Source of the DNA: an uncultured Roseovarius sp.
GTDB taxonomy: Bacteria; Pseudomonadota; Alphaproteobacteria; Rhodobacterales; Rhodobacteraceae
Direction: 5' to 3'
DNA length: 64,000 bases
Assembly (NCBI GenBank): GCA_947499555.1
Contig: CANMOU010000002.1
Location: 445,001 to 509,000, forward strand
Shown: in pieces, positions 37,607-48,812 of the stretch
How positions within the stretch are numbered: the stretch's first letter is position 1
Layout: each line of letters starts with the position of its first letter
Notes under the pieces: model-generated
What the model was told of the DNA's origin: nothing
Database searches by the model: none
What the model saw: only the letters and a program-made list of their open reading frames with translations
Position numbers and translations under genes: made by a program

Positions 37607-39699
37607 TGCTGTTCTCCCGTCCTGAGCAGAAGGATATTGCCAAGAATATCCACCTCCGCCGTGAAATCCGCACTGACAAAGGTGGTTGTCTGCGGCTCAA
37701 CGATCAGGGCCGGGCCCGACAGCTGCGCACCCGGTGCAAGCCCGCTTCTGTCATAGACATCTGCAGTGCGCCTTTCGTTGGCCACTTCGCACAGAATGGT
37801 GGTCTTTCTGTCGGGCCGGGCCAAGGTAGTCTTGGGTCTGCCTTCGGGTGCGGGTGATCTCACGTCCAATGTCGCGACACGCACGAACCAGTTCAGGATC
37901 TCAACTGTCATGCCCGGAACGACGCGCGAGAATTGCGCGCTGTATTCGGCCTCAAAGGCGGCCTGCAGATCTGCTATGTTGTCTGCCGTTAGATCGCCCT
38001 CGGGCAAGGGAATCTCAATCTCATGCCCCTGTCCGCGATAGCGCATGAATGCGGATTTGGTGATCTTCACATCGCTGTCCAGCGCGCCTGCGCGCACAAC
38101 TTCTTCCGCCTCTTCGATAAGGCCATTCAGAAAACCGTTGGTCGCGACAATGTCCAAGTCGTCCAAGGTGCTGTAACGGCTGCGCACGATCTCAAACGAC
38201 ACTGGCGCATGGAGAAAGCCGACCGCAGAGCCGACACCTGGATCTTTGGGGATAAGAATACGTCCCACACCGGCCCGGCGCGCAACACGCGTTGCGTGAA
38301 GCGGGCCGTTGCCGCCAAAGGCGATCATCGTCCGTGCGCCAAGGTCCTTGCCTGACTCAACCGCATGCATGCGGCCGGCTGCGGCCATGTTCTCATCCAC
38401 GATCTCGCTTAGTCCCGCAGCGGCCTCATCGGCGCTTAGGCCTATCTGATTGGCGATGTCGCGATCGATGGCGCGCGCTGCGGCGCATTTATCAATCGCC
38501 AAGCGTCCTTCCGCAAAGCTCTCGATCTCGATCAGGCCCTGTAACACATCGGCATCCGTTACCGTTGGCGCGCTGCCGCCTTTGCCGAAAGCCGCAGGTC
38601 CCGGCTCGCTGCCTGCGCTTTCCGGCCCAACCTGCAATCGTCCGAGACCGTCCACCGAGGCGATTGATCCGCCGCCTGCGCCAATCTCGATCATCTCGAG
38701 CACCGGAATGCGAACCGGCATGCCAGAGCCTTTGATAAATCGTTCCGCTCGGGCAATTTCAAACCGGCGCGCACTTTGCGCATGGTAGTCGTCAATCAAA
38801 CAAAGCTTGGCCGTGGTGCCCCCCATGTCAAAGGAGAGAACTTTCTCGGCATGCGCTTGTGCTGCAATGCGCGCCGCCAAGATCGCACCGCCTGCTGGAC
38901 CGGATTCAACAAGCCGAATGGGCAGGGAGGCGGCGGTTTCCAGCGTGGTCATACCGCCCCCCGCCGTCATCATGAGGATCGGACATGCCACACCTTTGTC
39001 CATAAAGCGGACCTCAAAATCCTCAAGATATGAGGACATCAATGGCTGAATGTAGGCGTTTGCGATCGTCGTGCAAAGACGGTCGAATTCGCGGGCCTCG
39101 GGGCTGACGTCGCTGGAGATAGAAATCGAAATCTTCGGCATCTGCGCCTGCAAGAGCGCCCTGAGGTGCTGTTCATGGGTGGGATTGGCGTAGGCATGCA
39201 GCAGACAGATCGCCACAGCCTCTGCTCTGCTGTCCGTCAACGCTTGAACCAACCCCGGCACAGAGGCCTCATCTAGCGGTGCCTTTTCTTCGCCGGTTGC
39301 CATAACGCGCCCACCAATGGTGAAGGCCCGACTGCGCGGCACCAGAAGGTCAGGTTTCGTCAGGTTGATGTCATACTGGCTATAGCGACGTTCGTACCCT
39401 ATTTCGAGAATGTCGCGGAACCCAGCGCTGGTGATCGTGGCCACCCGCGCACCCCGCCGTTCGATGAGCGCATTTGTGGCCAAGGTCGTGCCGTGAATGA
39501 ACCTCGAGAGATCGCCCCAACCCCGACCAGCGTCCTTTAGGACAAGATCAACACCTTCCAAAGCTCCAAGCGTGGGGTTTGCCGGAGTTGTCGGCGTCTT
39601 GCTGGTTGACAGAATTGAGCCGCCGCTATCCATAAGGACCGTGTCGGTGAACGTCCCGCCAATATCGACGGCGACGCGAAGCCCAGAACCTAATGTCAT
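37603..39699 (-). CDS. Hydantoinase/oxoprolinase A family subunit
   Basis: This 698-residue protein is the HyuA-type subunit with an actin-like ATPase fold. The two phosphate-binding motifs are visible: VAVDIGGTFTDTVLMD near the start and LSFDMGGTTAKLCLID at about 290-310. The middle has DPGVGSAVGFLHAP and the end carries the beta-rich C-terminal domain. It is the first gene of the seven-gene minus-strand operon that ends at 30866. It begins 217 bases from the gyrB stop, where a TTGACA-like element (39894-39899) lies but no convincing -10 box. Confidence 0.9.
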   Translation of the reverse strand: MTLGSGLRVAVDIGGTFTDTVLMDSGGSILSTSKTPTTPANPTLGALEGVDLVLKDAGRGWGDLSRFIHGTTLATNALIERRGARVATITSAGFRDILEIGYERRYSQYDINLTKPDLLVPRSRAFTIGGRVMATGEEKAPLDEASVPGLVQALTDSRAEAVAICLLHAYANPTHEQHLRALLQAQMPKISISISSDVSPEAREFDRLCTTIANAYIQPLMSSYLEDFEVRFMDKGVACPILMMTAGGGMTTLETAASLPIRLVESGPAGGAILAARIAAQAHAEKVLSFDMGGTTAKLCLIDDYHAQSARRFEIARAERFIKGSGMPVRIPVLEMIEIGAGGGSIASVDGLGRLQVGPESAGSEPGPAAFGKGGSAPTVTDADVLQGLIEIESFAEGRLAIDKCAAARAIDRDIANQIGLSADEAAAGLSEIVDENMAAAGRMHAVESGKDLGARTMIAFGGNGPLHATRVARRAGVGRILIPKDPGVGSAVGFLHAPVSFEIVRSRYSTLDDLDIVATNGFLNGLIEEAEEVVRAGALDSDVKITKSAFMRYRGQGHEIEIPLPEGDLTADNIADLQAAFEAEYSAQFSRVVPGMTVEILNWFVRVATLDVRSPAPEGRPKTTLARPDRKTTILCEVANERRTADVYDRSGLAPGAQLSGPALIVEPQTTTFVSADFTAEVDILGNILLLRTGEQQ

Positions 39700-39916
39700 G
39701 TCGTGATCCGAAAGAGGATGTCAGGCATCCGGTTGCAATCTCAAACACAGTGCGCGGTCGCGCGTTTGAGCGTGCTAGACAACCAGATCACACCGCAGGG
39801 CGCGGCGGTCAAAACGCAGGGCAGCAATCAGATGAGACATGACAGCATCGCCTTCCAATCGGTCGCGGCAACGCTGCGGCGAAACGCAGATTCTGTCAAT
39901 AGGGTGCGTGGCACCT

Positions 39917-42502
<2,586 letters not shown>

Positions 42503-42503
42503 A

Positions 42504-43124
42504 TCAGCCCAAAGCGATCAAACCACCAACCGCAACGAGCAGCGCACCCGAGGTGATGTTGACCCGCCGCAGGGTTGCCTGGGAACTGAGCGCGCGCCGG
42601 ACATGGCCGATGAAACCGGCGAGGGCAAGATTGCCCAAAAGCGGGACGAGAAACGAAATGGCGACAATGGCCATCACATCATGTCGCGTGACGGCTGACA
42701 GATCAAAAAAGCCAGGCAGGACGCCCATGTAGAACAGGATGGCCTTGGGGTTTGACAGGATCACCGCCAGCCCGGCCAGAAAACCGGCCCAGAGGCCCGG
42801 CCGTGTCAGTCGGCTGTCGGCTGCGATCCGGCGGCTGGCGTTTCGGATCAGCAGGACGCCCATAGCAACAAACATCGCCACGGCCACCCATTTGAGCACC
42901 AGCATCAGCCCATCCACGCTTGAGACGACCCAGGAGACGCCCAAAACAGCCACGAGCGGCCAGATCATATCGCCCAGAGCGACCCCCACTGCCAAAGGCC
43001 AGGCGGCGTGAAACCCGCCCGAGAGGCCGCGTGCCATCAAGGCAAGCCAAACCGGGCCGGGCGTCAGAAAGAGCACCAGCATCGCCCCGGCATAGAGCCA
43101 AAGATCACCGGCAGAAAGTGTCAT
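42504..43124 (-). CDS. LysE family translocator (amino acid exporter)
   Basis: This 206-residue membrane protein has about six hydrophobic segments and the LysE/RhtB start (LYAGAMLVLFLTPGPVWLALM). A further family segment is LSNPKAILFYMGVLPGFFD. It probably exports amino acids or related solutes across the inner membrane. I chose the ATG at 43124, which overlaps the nucleotidyltransferase stop (ATGA). The gene is thus coupled to the recF-side operon and separates it from gyrB. Confidence 0.88.
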   Translation of the reverse strand: MTLSAGDLWLYAGAMLVLFLTPGPVWLALMARGLSGGFHAAWPLAVGVALGDMIWPLVAVLGVSWVVSSVDGLMLVLKWVAVAMFVAMGVLLIRNASRRIAADSRLTRPGLWAGFLAGLAVILSNPKAILFYMGVLPGFFDLSAVTRHDVMAIVAISFLVPLLGNLALAGFIGHVRRALSSQATLRRVNITSGALLVAVGGLIALG

Positions 43125-43927
43125 TTGAAAGCGGCCTCGGAGAGCTCTAGGTGAAGCAGCGATGCGGCCTGCCAAAGAGCGCGTGTCTCATGGCGCGGCG
43201 CCTCAGATACCCATGCCTCGGCCAGATGCCGTTCGCCGGTGATCAAATCATCTAGACGCGGATTAACGTCCGGCATGGTCGCCTTTTCCTTAGCGGCCAA
43301 CTTGAGCACCAGAAGCGCGTCGATGGCCTGTTGCTGGTCCGGATCAAGGTTTGTTCCTGCCCGCAACTGAGCCAAATCCATCGGCGGCATGGCCTTGTCG
43401 TTCAATCGCAGCCACCGCAGAGCCAAAGCTGGACGCAGCATGTAAAACCAGCGCTTGACCCGCAAAGCGCCCTCAGGATCGCGCACACGCGCCTCCTGCC
43501 GCCGCAAGAGTGACAGATAGTGCCAAGTGACCGATTTGCGGTCGAGCGCTGCTTCGGCGAATTCAGAGAGACGTTCGACAACTTCTGGTAAAGCGCGGTA
43601 GCGGATCGGAGATTGCAGCCATTCGGCAATAACCGCGTTAGAGCCAGGCGCCAGCTCCAGCGCTTTGGAAAGCTCCCAGCCTGAGAGATCCAGCACATCA
43701 TCGATCGGGCACTCAATCACGTCGCGCTTTTTGCCCAGTTTGTAGAACCATGCGCGGGGGCGGGCATAGACAAAGCGAACGTCATAGTCGCTGTCGGGTG
43801 AATGAAACCCCCAGGCACGCGAGCCGGACTCGATTGCAAAAAGGATGCGCACGCCTTCCTCTGCTTCGATTGCACTGAGCGCTGTTTCGATGTCCTCACG
43901 CATCGCCTGGCTGACGGCTTCGGTCAT
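43121..43927 (-). CDS. RlaP-like (DNA polymerase beta superfamily) nucleotidyltransferase
   Basis: This 268-residue protein begins with a nucleotidyltransferase motif: ESGSRAWGFHSPDSDYDVRF, where GSR and the DYD pair form the metal- and nucleotide-binding site. A helical C-terminal region follows (SVTWHYLSLLRRQEARVR, VKRWFYMLRPALALRWLRL). This resembles the RlaP/YcgL family linked to predicted RNA repair. It overlaps recF upstream and the LysE gene downstream by four bases each. The substrate is unknown, and the repair link is family-level inference. Confidence 0.82.
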   Translation of the reverse strand: MTEAVSQAMREDIETALSAIEAEEGVRILFAIESGSRAWGFHSPDSDYDVRFVYARPRAWFYKLGKKRDVIECPIDDVLDLSGWELSKALELAPGSNAVIAEWLQSPIRYRALPEVVERLSEFAEAALDRKSVTWHYLSLLRRQEARVRDPEGALRVKRWFYMLRPALALRWLRLNDKAMPPMDLAQLRAGTNLDPDQQQAIDALLVLKLAAKEKATMPDVNPRLDDLITGERHLAEAWVSEAPRHETRALWQAASLLHLELSEAAFK

Positions 43928-45027
43928 GAGATCTTCTCTATCTGTGACATGCCGTCTGTTTCGCCGACATGGAAATGATCCGCCCGGTTGCCCATTTCTT
44001 CAAAAAGTTCGGCACCCGTGCCCGTCATCCAGGCCTGCGCACCAAGCGCGCAGATTTCATCGTAGAGCGCGGCGCGCCTTTGGGCATCAAGATGGGCCGC
44101 GACCTCATCCAGAAGCAGAATGGGCGGCGCGCCGAAATCTCGGGCAAGTGCGCGCGCATTAGCGAGGATGAGCGACACCAGAAGCGCTTTTTGCTCGCCG
44201 GTGGAGCAATCTGCGGCGGGAACGCCCTTAGCCGCATAGACACCGTAGAGATCGGCCCTGTGGGGGCCAATCAGGGTTCGACCTGCGGCGATGTCGCGGA
44301 AGCGGCTTTCGTGCAAAGCGTCGCGGAAGTCGGCCTCGGCGGAGGGCATTTCTCCTTCGGTCATTGTCAATTCAAGCTCGGCTGCGGGAAAGGCTGTTTG
44401 CGCCTCCGCCTGCGCCCCGGCGATCTGTTCGATAGCCGCCAGCCTGTTGGCGTGAATGGCTGTGCCTGCCTCGGCCATCTGACGTTCAAGGGCCACATAC
44501 CAATGGCCATCGCGTACCTGATCCTTCAACAGGCGGTTGCGCTCGCGCATGGCTTTTTCATAGGCCAGCGTGGCTTCAGCATGAGAGGGCATGAAGCTGA
44601 GCGTCATGCGGTCAAGAAAGCGGCGACGGCCCTCGGCTCCTTCGATCCAAAGCCGGTCCATCGACGGGATGAGCCAGAGCACACGGGCGATCCGGCCAAG
44701 GGCGATCTGGCTGGCGGGTTTGCTGTCAATTTTCAGTTGCCGCGCATTGCCGCCTTCGGACCAGATTTCCACCTCATGCGTCTGATGCAGGCTGCGCAGA
44801 TGGCCCGTGAGTTTCCAGCCGATGGCGTCGGGCCGGCGCGCCATATCCTGAGCGGCAGAGCGACGGATGCCACGGCCCGGCGAAAAAAGCGACACCGCCT
44901 CAAGGATATTCGTCTTGCCCGCACCGTTGGGCCCGTAGATGGCGATGGGCCGTCCGTCGAGCGCCATCTGCGCCGCGTGGTGCGAGCGGAAATGCGACAA
45001 GGTCAGGGACGAGAGGTAAAGCGCCAT
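43924..45027 (-). CDS. recF: DNA replication/repair protein RecF
   Basis: This 367-residue SMC-like ATPase loads RecA with RecO and RecR at single-strand gaps. The Walker A motif is YGPNGAGKTNILEAVS (32-39 core). The ABC signature region is around STGEQKALLVSLILA, and Walker B is APPILLLDEVAAHLD. It follows dnaN in the usual dnaA-dnaN-recF order, separated from dnaN by a hairpin-rich gap of 288 bases. It is coupled to the nucleotidyltransferase downstream. Confidence 0.95.
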   Translation of the reverse strand: MALYLSSLTLSHFRSHHAAQMALDGRPIAIYGPNGAGKTNILEAVSLFSPGRGIRRSAAQDMARRPDAIGWKLTGHLRSLHQTHEVEIWSEGGNARQLKIDSKPASQIALGRIARVLWLIPSMDRLWIEGAEGRRRFLDRMTLSFMPSHAEATLAYEKAMRERNRLLKDQVRDGHWYVALERQMAEAGTAIHANRLAAIEQIAGAQAEAQTAFPAAELELTMTEGEMPSAEADFRDALHESRFRDIAAGRTLIGPHRADLYGVYAAKGVPAADCSTGEQKALLVSLILANARALARDFGAPPILLLDEVAAHLDAQRRAALYDEICALGAQAWMTGTGAELFEEMGNRADHFHVGETDGMSQIEKIS

Positions 45028-45118
45028 GGGTCTTGAGTAGCGCGGGTCGCGGGGCGTGAACAGAGGGGAATGGGGGTGGCGGCTCTGCTTTGTTCATCTC
45101 ACCCAAGGCACGGAATAA

Positions 45119-45169
45119 GGCGCGAAGCGCCGCCGTGCCAGCGACGGACCGGCCCGATGGGCCGTCGCT
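45119..45169. repeat. Hairpin-rich palindromic element between recF and dnaN (first block)
   Basis: Two adjacent inverted repeats are visible. GGCGC-GAA-GCGCC is at 45119-45131. An imperfect palindrome lies at 45140-45169 with arms AGCGAC (45140-45145) and GTCGCT (45164-45169), and inner arms GGCCC/GGGCC around GAT. This GC-rich double hairpin has the look of a dispersed intergenic repeat, but copy number cannot be judged from one window. Confidence 0.6.
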
Positions 45170-45288
45170 TTGTTGAGGTATGCGAGTCGAATAGCCCACG
45201 GAGGGTCTTGGCGCGTATAAAGCGCTCTCGAAGCACGCAAGCCGCGCCGTCCTCCGGTCCGCGCTGGCCCAGCTTGTGTTCAGCGGGC

Positions 45289-45306
45289 GCCGGGCTGAAG
45301 CCCGGC
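45289..45306. repeat. REP-like palindrome
   Basis: GCCGGGC-TGAA-GCCCGGC (45289-45306) followed by CTACGG matches the common proteobacterial REP-type sequence often mobilised by RAYT transposases. It sits just after the dnaN stop on the transcribed strand and may also act as an mRNA-stabilising or terminating hairpin for dnaN. Confidence 0.6.
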
Positions 45307-45315
45307 CTACGGGGG

Positions 45316-46434
45316 TCACACCCGCATTGGCATGACGACGTAGATGGCCGAAGTGTCATTGCCTTCGCGCATCAGGGTCGGATCACCCGATGAGTTGAAC
45401 ATGAAGACCGCGTTCTCGCGATCGACCTGGCTGGCGATTTCAAGCAGATACTTGGCGTTGAAGCCGATCTCCAGGCGTTCATCGCCATAGGCCACGGCGA
45501 GCTCTTCTTCGGCAGCACCACTGTCGGGCGCGTTGACCGACAGCACGAGCCGGTCTTCATCAAGGGCCAGTTTCACCGCGCGGGAGCGTTCCGAGCTGAC
45601 AGTGGCAACCCGGTCCACGGCCTGCGCGAACTCTGCGGCATCCACTTCCAGCTTGCGGGTGTTGCCCTGCGGGATGACGCGGGTGTAGTCGGGGAAGCTG
45701 CCGTCGATCACCTTGGATGTGAGGGTGATATTGGGCGTGGAAAAGCGCACCTTGGTTTCCGACACGGAGACCGCGATGCTCATGTCGTCGTCATCCAGGA
45801 GCTTGCGCAGCTCGCCCACCGTCTTGCGGGGCACGATGACACCGGGCATGTTGTCGGCGCCATCGGGAAGCTCGGCATCGATGCGGGCCAGGCGGTGGCC
45901 ATCGGTTGCGACGCAGCGCAGGGTCTTGCCGCTCTGACCTTCGGCCACGTGCATGTAGACGCCGTTGAGATAATACCGGGTCTCTTCCGTTGAGATGGCA
46001 AATTTCGACTTGTCAAAGAGGCGGCGCAGATCGGGGGCCTTGGCGGAAAAGTTGCTGGTGTATTCCGACGAGGCCATCACGGGGAAGTCTTCTTTGGGCA
46101 AGGTGGCCAGCGAAAAATTCGAGCGCCCGGCCTCGACCGTCAGGCGCCCGCTTGTGCCGTCATCGGCCAAAGTGACCAACGCGCCATCTGGAAGCTTGCG
46201 GACAATCTCGTGCAGCGTGACCGCCGAGACAGTCGTGGCACCGGCGCGTTCGACCTGGGCCGGTGCCTTGTCGAGTACCTCGATGTCGAGATCGGTGGCG
46301 CGGAACTGCACCGTGTCGCCTTCCGCCTCGATCAGCACATTGGCGAGGATCGGGATCGTGTTGCGCCGTTCGACAACGGATTGTGCCTGAGACACCGCTT
46401 TGAGTAGCGTGCTGCGTTCAATGCTGAGTTTCAT
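45316..46434 (-). CDS. dnaN: DNA polymerase III beta sliding clamp
   Basis: This 372-residue protein has three clamp domains and forms the processivity ring of the replicative polymerase. Representative segments are MKLSIERSTLLKAVSQAQSV, NTIPILANVLIEA, RYYLNGVYMHV and the C-terminal ending YVVMPMRV. It lies 89 bases downstream of dnaA on the minus strand, and the intergenic space is too short for a large control region. Length and ends are as expected. Confidence 0.97.
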   Translation of the reverse strand: MKLSIERSTLLKAVSQAQSVVERRNTIPILANVLIEAEGDTVQFRATDLDIEVLDKAPAQVERAGATTVSAVTLHEIVRKLPDGALVTLADDGTSGRLTVEAGRSNFSLATLPKEDFPVMASSEYTSNFSAKAPDLRRLFDKSKFAISTEETRYYLNGVYMHVAEGQSGKTLRCVATDGHRLARIDAELPDGADNMPGVIVPRKTVGELRKLLDDDDMSIAVSVSETKVRFSTPNITLTSKVIDGSFPDYTRVIPQGNTRKLEVDAAEFAQAVDRVATVSSERSRAVKLALDEDRLVLSVNAPDSGAAEEELAVAYGDERLEIGFNAKYLLEIASQVDRENAVFMFNSSGDPTLMREGNDTSAIYVVMPMRV

Positions 46435-46523
46435 GCCCTCGCTCCCTGCATCTCGCCTCTGACGGGCTCTGGGAAGCGCACGTTAGCAAACTCCGCCTTA
46501 GGCTCAAGCGTTTTGTTGACGGA

Positions 46524-47894
46524 TCACCCCTCGAGCGCGCGGCGCAGGATTTCGAGATCTTCGGCGATCTGGGCGTCCTGCACCTTGAGCTCTTCGATCC
46601 GGCGCACGCCATGCATGACCGTCGTGTGATCCCGACCGCCGAAGCGACGACCGATTTCAGGCAAGGAGCGGCTTGTCATCTGTTTGCACAGATACATCGC
46701 AACCTGGCGTGGTCGCGCGAAGGTGCGGACACGTTTTGGGCCGATCATGTCGGAAAGACGGATGTTGTAATGCTCGGCAACGTGGCGCTGGATTTCTTCG
46801 ATTGACACTTTGCGCTCTGACGCGCGCAAGATGTCGGCCAGACAATCCTGGGCCAGCTCCAGCGTGATGTCATGGCCCACCAGCGAAGCGAAGGCGAATA
46901 GACGTGTAAGCGCGCCTTCCAAAACGCGGACGTTGGTGGAGATTCGATGCGCAAGAAACTCCAGCACACCTTCGGCCATCGTCAGGCCGGGATATTGCTT
47001 GAGAAAGGTGTCGGATTTGGATTGCAGCACACCAAGGCGCAATTCGTAATCGGTCGGATGCAGATCGACGACAAGCCCGCATTGCAGACGCGATTTAATG
47101 CGTTCTTCGAGATTGGCAATTTCGCCCGGCGCACGGTCGGCCGAAATGATGATCTGTTTGTTTTGATCAACCAGCGCATTGAAAGTATGGAAGAATTCTT
47201 CCTGCGTGGAATCCTTGCCCGCGATGAACTGCACGTCGTCAACCATCAAAACGTCGACAGAGCGGAACATCTCTTTGAAGTCCATCATGCGGCGATCCCG
47301 AAGCGCCTGCACAAAGCGGTACATGAACTGTTCGGCAGAAAGATATACGACATTGAGGTCTGGCCGCGACGACTGAATTTCCCAGGCGATGGCGTGCATC
47401 AGGTGCGTCTTACCAAGGCCGACACCGCCATAGAGGAAGAGCGGGTTGAAGGTGACCGGCCCGCCCTCTGCAACGCGCTTGGCAGCGGCATGTGCCAACT
47501 CGTTGGGCTTGCCGACAACGAATGTGTCAAAGGTAAAGCGATCATCCAGCGCGGCGCATGTCAGAGGACCATCAAAGGATCGTCCAACCGTATTCTTCTT
47601 GATCACCGGCGCTTCGGACGCGGTGGCCGCTTCAGCGGGGCGGGCTGCAATATTGGCAGCAACCTTGAAGTCGACCCGCCTTACCTCGGGGGCCATGTTG
47701 CTGACCTTGAAAAGCATAAGCTCACCAAAATTCCGCGACACGTAATTGCCGTGGAATGAGTTTGGAACGTCGAACAAGGCGACGTCGCCTGTGATACCCG
47801 CCAGATCAACCGGCTCAATCCAGTTCTTGAAGTTGTTACGCCCGACTGTTTCCAGCAATTCTTGTTTTACTTGGCCCCATTGTTCCCGTGTCAT
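46524..47894 (-). CDS. dnaA: Chromosomal replication initiator DnaA
   Basis: This 456-residue AAA+ protein melts the replication origin. Domain I is at the start ([15 protein letters not shown]). The AAA+ domain has Walker [17 protein letters not shown] and Walker [13 protein letters not shown]. Domain IV has the DNA-binding signature [21 protein letters not shown] two codons upstream (47900) could also be used; I chose ATG 47894. No cluster of DnaA boxes was found in the flanking gap, so the origin is probably elsewhere. Confidence 0.97.
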   Translation of the reverse strand: MTREQWGQVKQELLETVGRNNFKNWIEPVDLAGITGDVALFDVPNSFHGNYVSRNFGELMLFKVSNMAPEVRRVDFKVAANIAARPAEAATASEAPVIKKNTVGRSFDGPLTCAALDDRFTFDTFVVGKPNELAHAAAKRVAEGGPVTFNPLFLYGGVGLGKTHLMHAIAWEIQSSRPDLNVVYLSAEQFMYRFVQALRDRRMMDFKEMFRSVDVLMVDDVQFIAGKDSTQEEFFHTFNALVDQNKQIIISADRAPGEIANLEERIKSRLQCGLVVDLHPTDYELRLGVLQSKSDTFLKQYPGLTMAEGVLEFLAHRISTNVRVLEGALTRLFAFASLVGHDITLELAQDCLADILRASERKVSIEEIQRHVAEHYNIRLSDMIGPKRVRTFARPRQVAMYLCKQMTSRSLPEIGRRFGGRDHTTVMHGVRRIEELKVQDAQIAEDLEILRRALEG

Positions 47895-47900
47895 GCTCAC

Positions 47901-48371
47901 CTAATCCGCCGCGTGTGTTGCTCTTTGACGCGCAATATCGCGCGCCCCTCTCCTTGCGGATCACACCTGAGCGTAAGACAAGCCTATCCATGGCCCAATC
48001 TGCAGAGGATTGGACAATCGGCCTTCTTACGGCGTCAGTAGCTTCGCAACCGGATTTGATCACATCGTCCCCAGATCAGATCAAACCTGTCGTGTTACGC
48101 GCTATTTCGATGGACAGCTGGCTTCGCCTACGTTCTACCCTGTTTACCTTTTCGGTGGCCGCTGTGCAGCCAGAGCGAGGCTTTTGACCTGTCCCCCCAA
48201 GCGTGAATCGCACACCGAAATTAGCAACGGTTTCTCGGCTTCGGCAACTGATCTTCTTGCTTGACAGCGGCTTTGTGCGAAAAGAATCTGTTACATCCGC
48301 AAAAGGGTCTCGACAAAAAAAGATGCCCGATGGAAGGGCATCTTTTTTGATCAATCACTTAGCTCTGTAAC
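47901..48371. other. Intergenic region between dnaA and rpsT
   Basis: This 471-base gap has no convincing gene: the open frames are short and show no family features. It contains the rpsT terminator (48315-48348). On the plus strand a TTGACA (48261-48266) is followed after 17 bases by GAATCT, a promoter-like element that would transcribe a short RNA ending at that same hairpin. The dnaA promoter must be in its left part but no clear -35/-10 pair was found. No TTATCCACA-type DnaA boxes were seen. Confidence 0.5.
48315..48348 (-). terminator. Bidirectional rho-independent terminator after rpsT
   Basis: GATGCCC (48322-48328) pairs with GGGCATC (48336-48342) around a seven-base loop, flanked by runs of seven A and six T, so it can end transcription on both strands. 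It lies 24 bases past the rpsT stop. Confidence 0.85.
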
Positions 48372-48635
48372 TCAGCCCAGCGCTTTGACCCGGGCCGCCA
48401 AGCGAGACATCTTCCGCGCGGCCGTGTTTTTGTGAAACACACCTTTGGTAACGCCGCGCATCAGCTCTGGTTGGGCCACACGAAGCGCATTTTGTGCGGC
48501 ATCTTTGTCACCAGATGCGATAGCTTCTTCGACTTTTCGGAGATAAGTGCGAATCCGCGAACGGCGGGCTTTGTTCACTTCAAGGCGGCGTAGATTCTGA
48601 CGCGCGCGCTTTTTCGACTGAGGCGTATTGGCCAT
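48372..48635 (-). CDS. rpsT: 30S ribosomal protein S20
   Basis: This 87-residue basic protein binds 16S rRNA and supports early 30S assembly. It begins [20 protein letters not shown] and ends [11 protein letters not shown], both typical of S20. I chose ATG 48635; the longer open frame upstream (to 48746) is not part of S20. It sits upstream of dnaA on the same strand, a common alphaproteobacterial arrangement, and is closed by a strong terminator so that dnaA is transcribed on its own. Confidence 0.97.
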   Translation of the reverse strand: MANTPQSKKRARQNLRRLEVNKARRSRIRTYLRKVEEAIASGDKDAAQNALRVAQPELMRGVTKGVFHKNTAARKMSRLAARVKALG

Positions 48636-48758
48636 GGATTTGGACCTTTTCTCGGGTTCGTTTCGTTCAATCTTTGCACGAGGGATAACCCGTTCCGGCA
48701 GGGCCACAGCCGGTGTGATTCTGGCCAGAGCGGGCCGCACGCGCATGTATAGCGGCGG

Positions 48759-48786
48759 CGTATAACCAAGTTTGGCTGGAATGCAA
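48759..48786 (-). promoter_or_regulatory. Possible rpsT promoter
   Basis: On the minus strand TTGCAT (48786-48781) and TATACG (48764-48759) are separated by 16 bases, about 120 bases upstream of the rpsT start. The match to the sigma-70 consensus is moderate. Confidence 0.35.
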
Positions 48787-48812
48787 AGTCTAAAGTACCG
48801 GTTGGTGCCCTG

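Noticed and set aside
43969-45036. 355-codon plus-strand open frame covering recF
   Set aside because: It is the antisense shadow of an unmistakable recF with Walker motifs.
47895-48371. Replication origin next to dnaA
   Set aside because: No cluster of TTATCCACA-like boxes or AT-rich unwinding region was found; near matches had at most six of nine bases.
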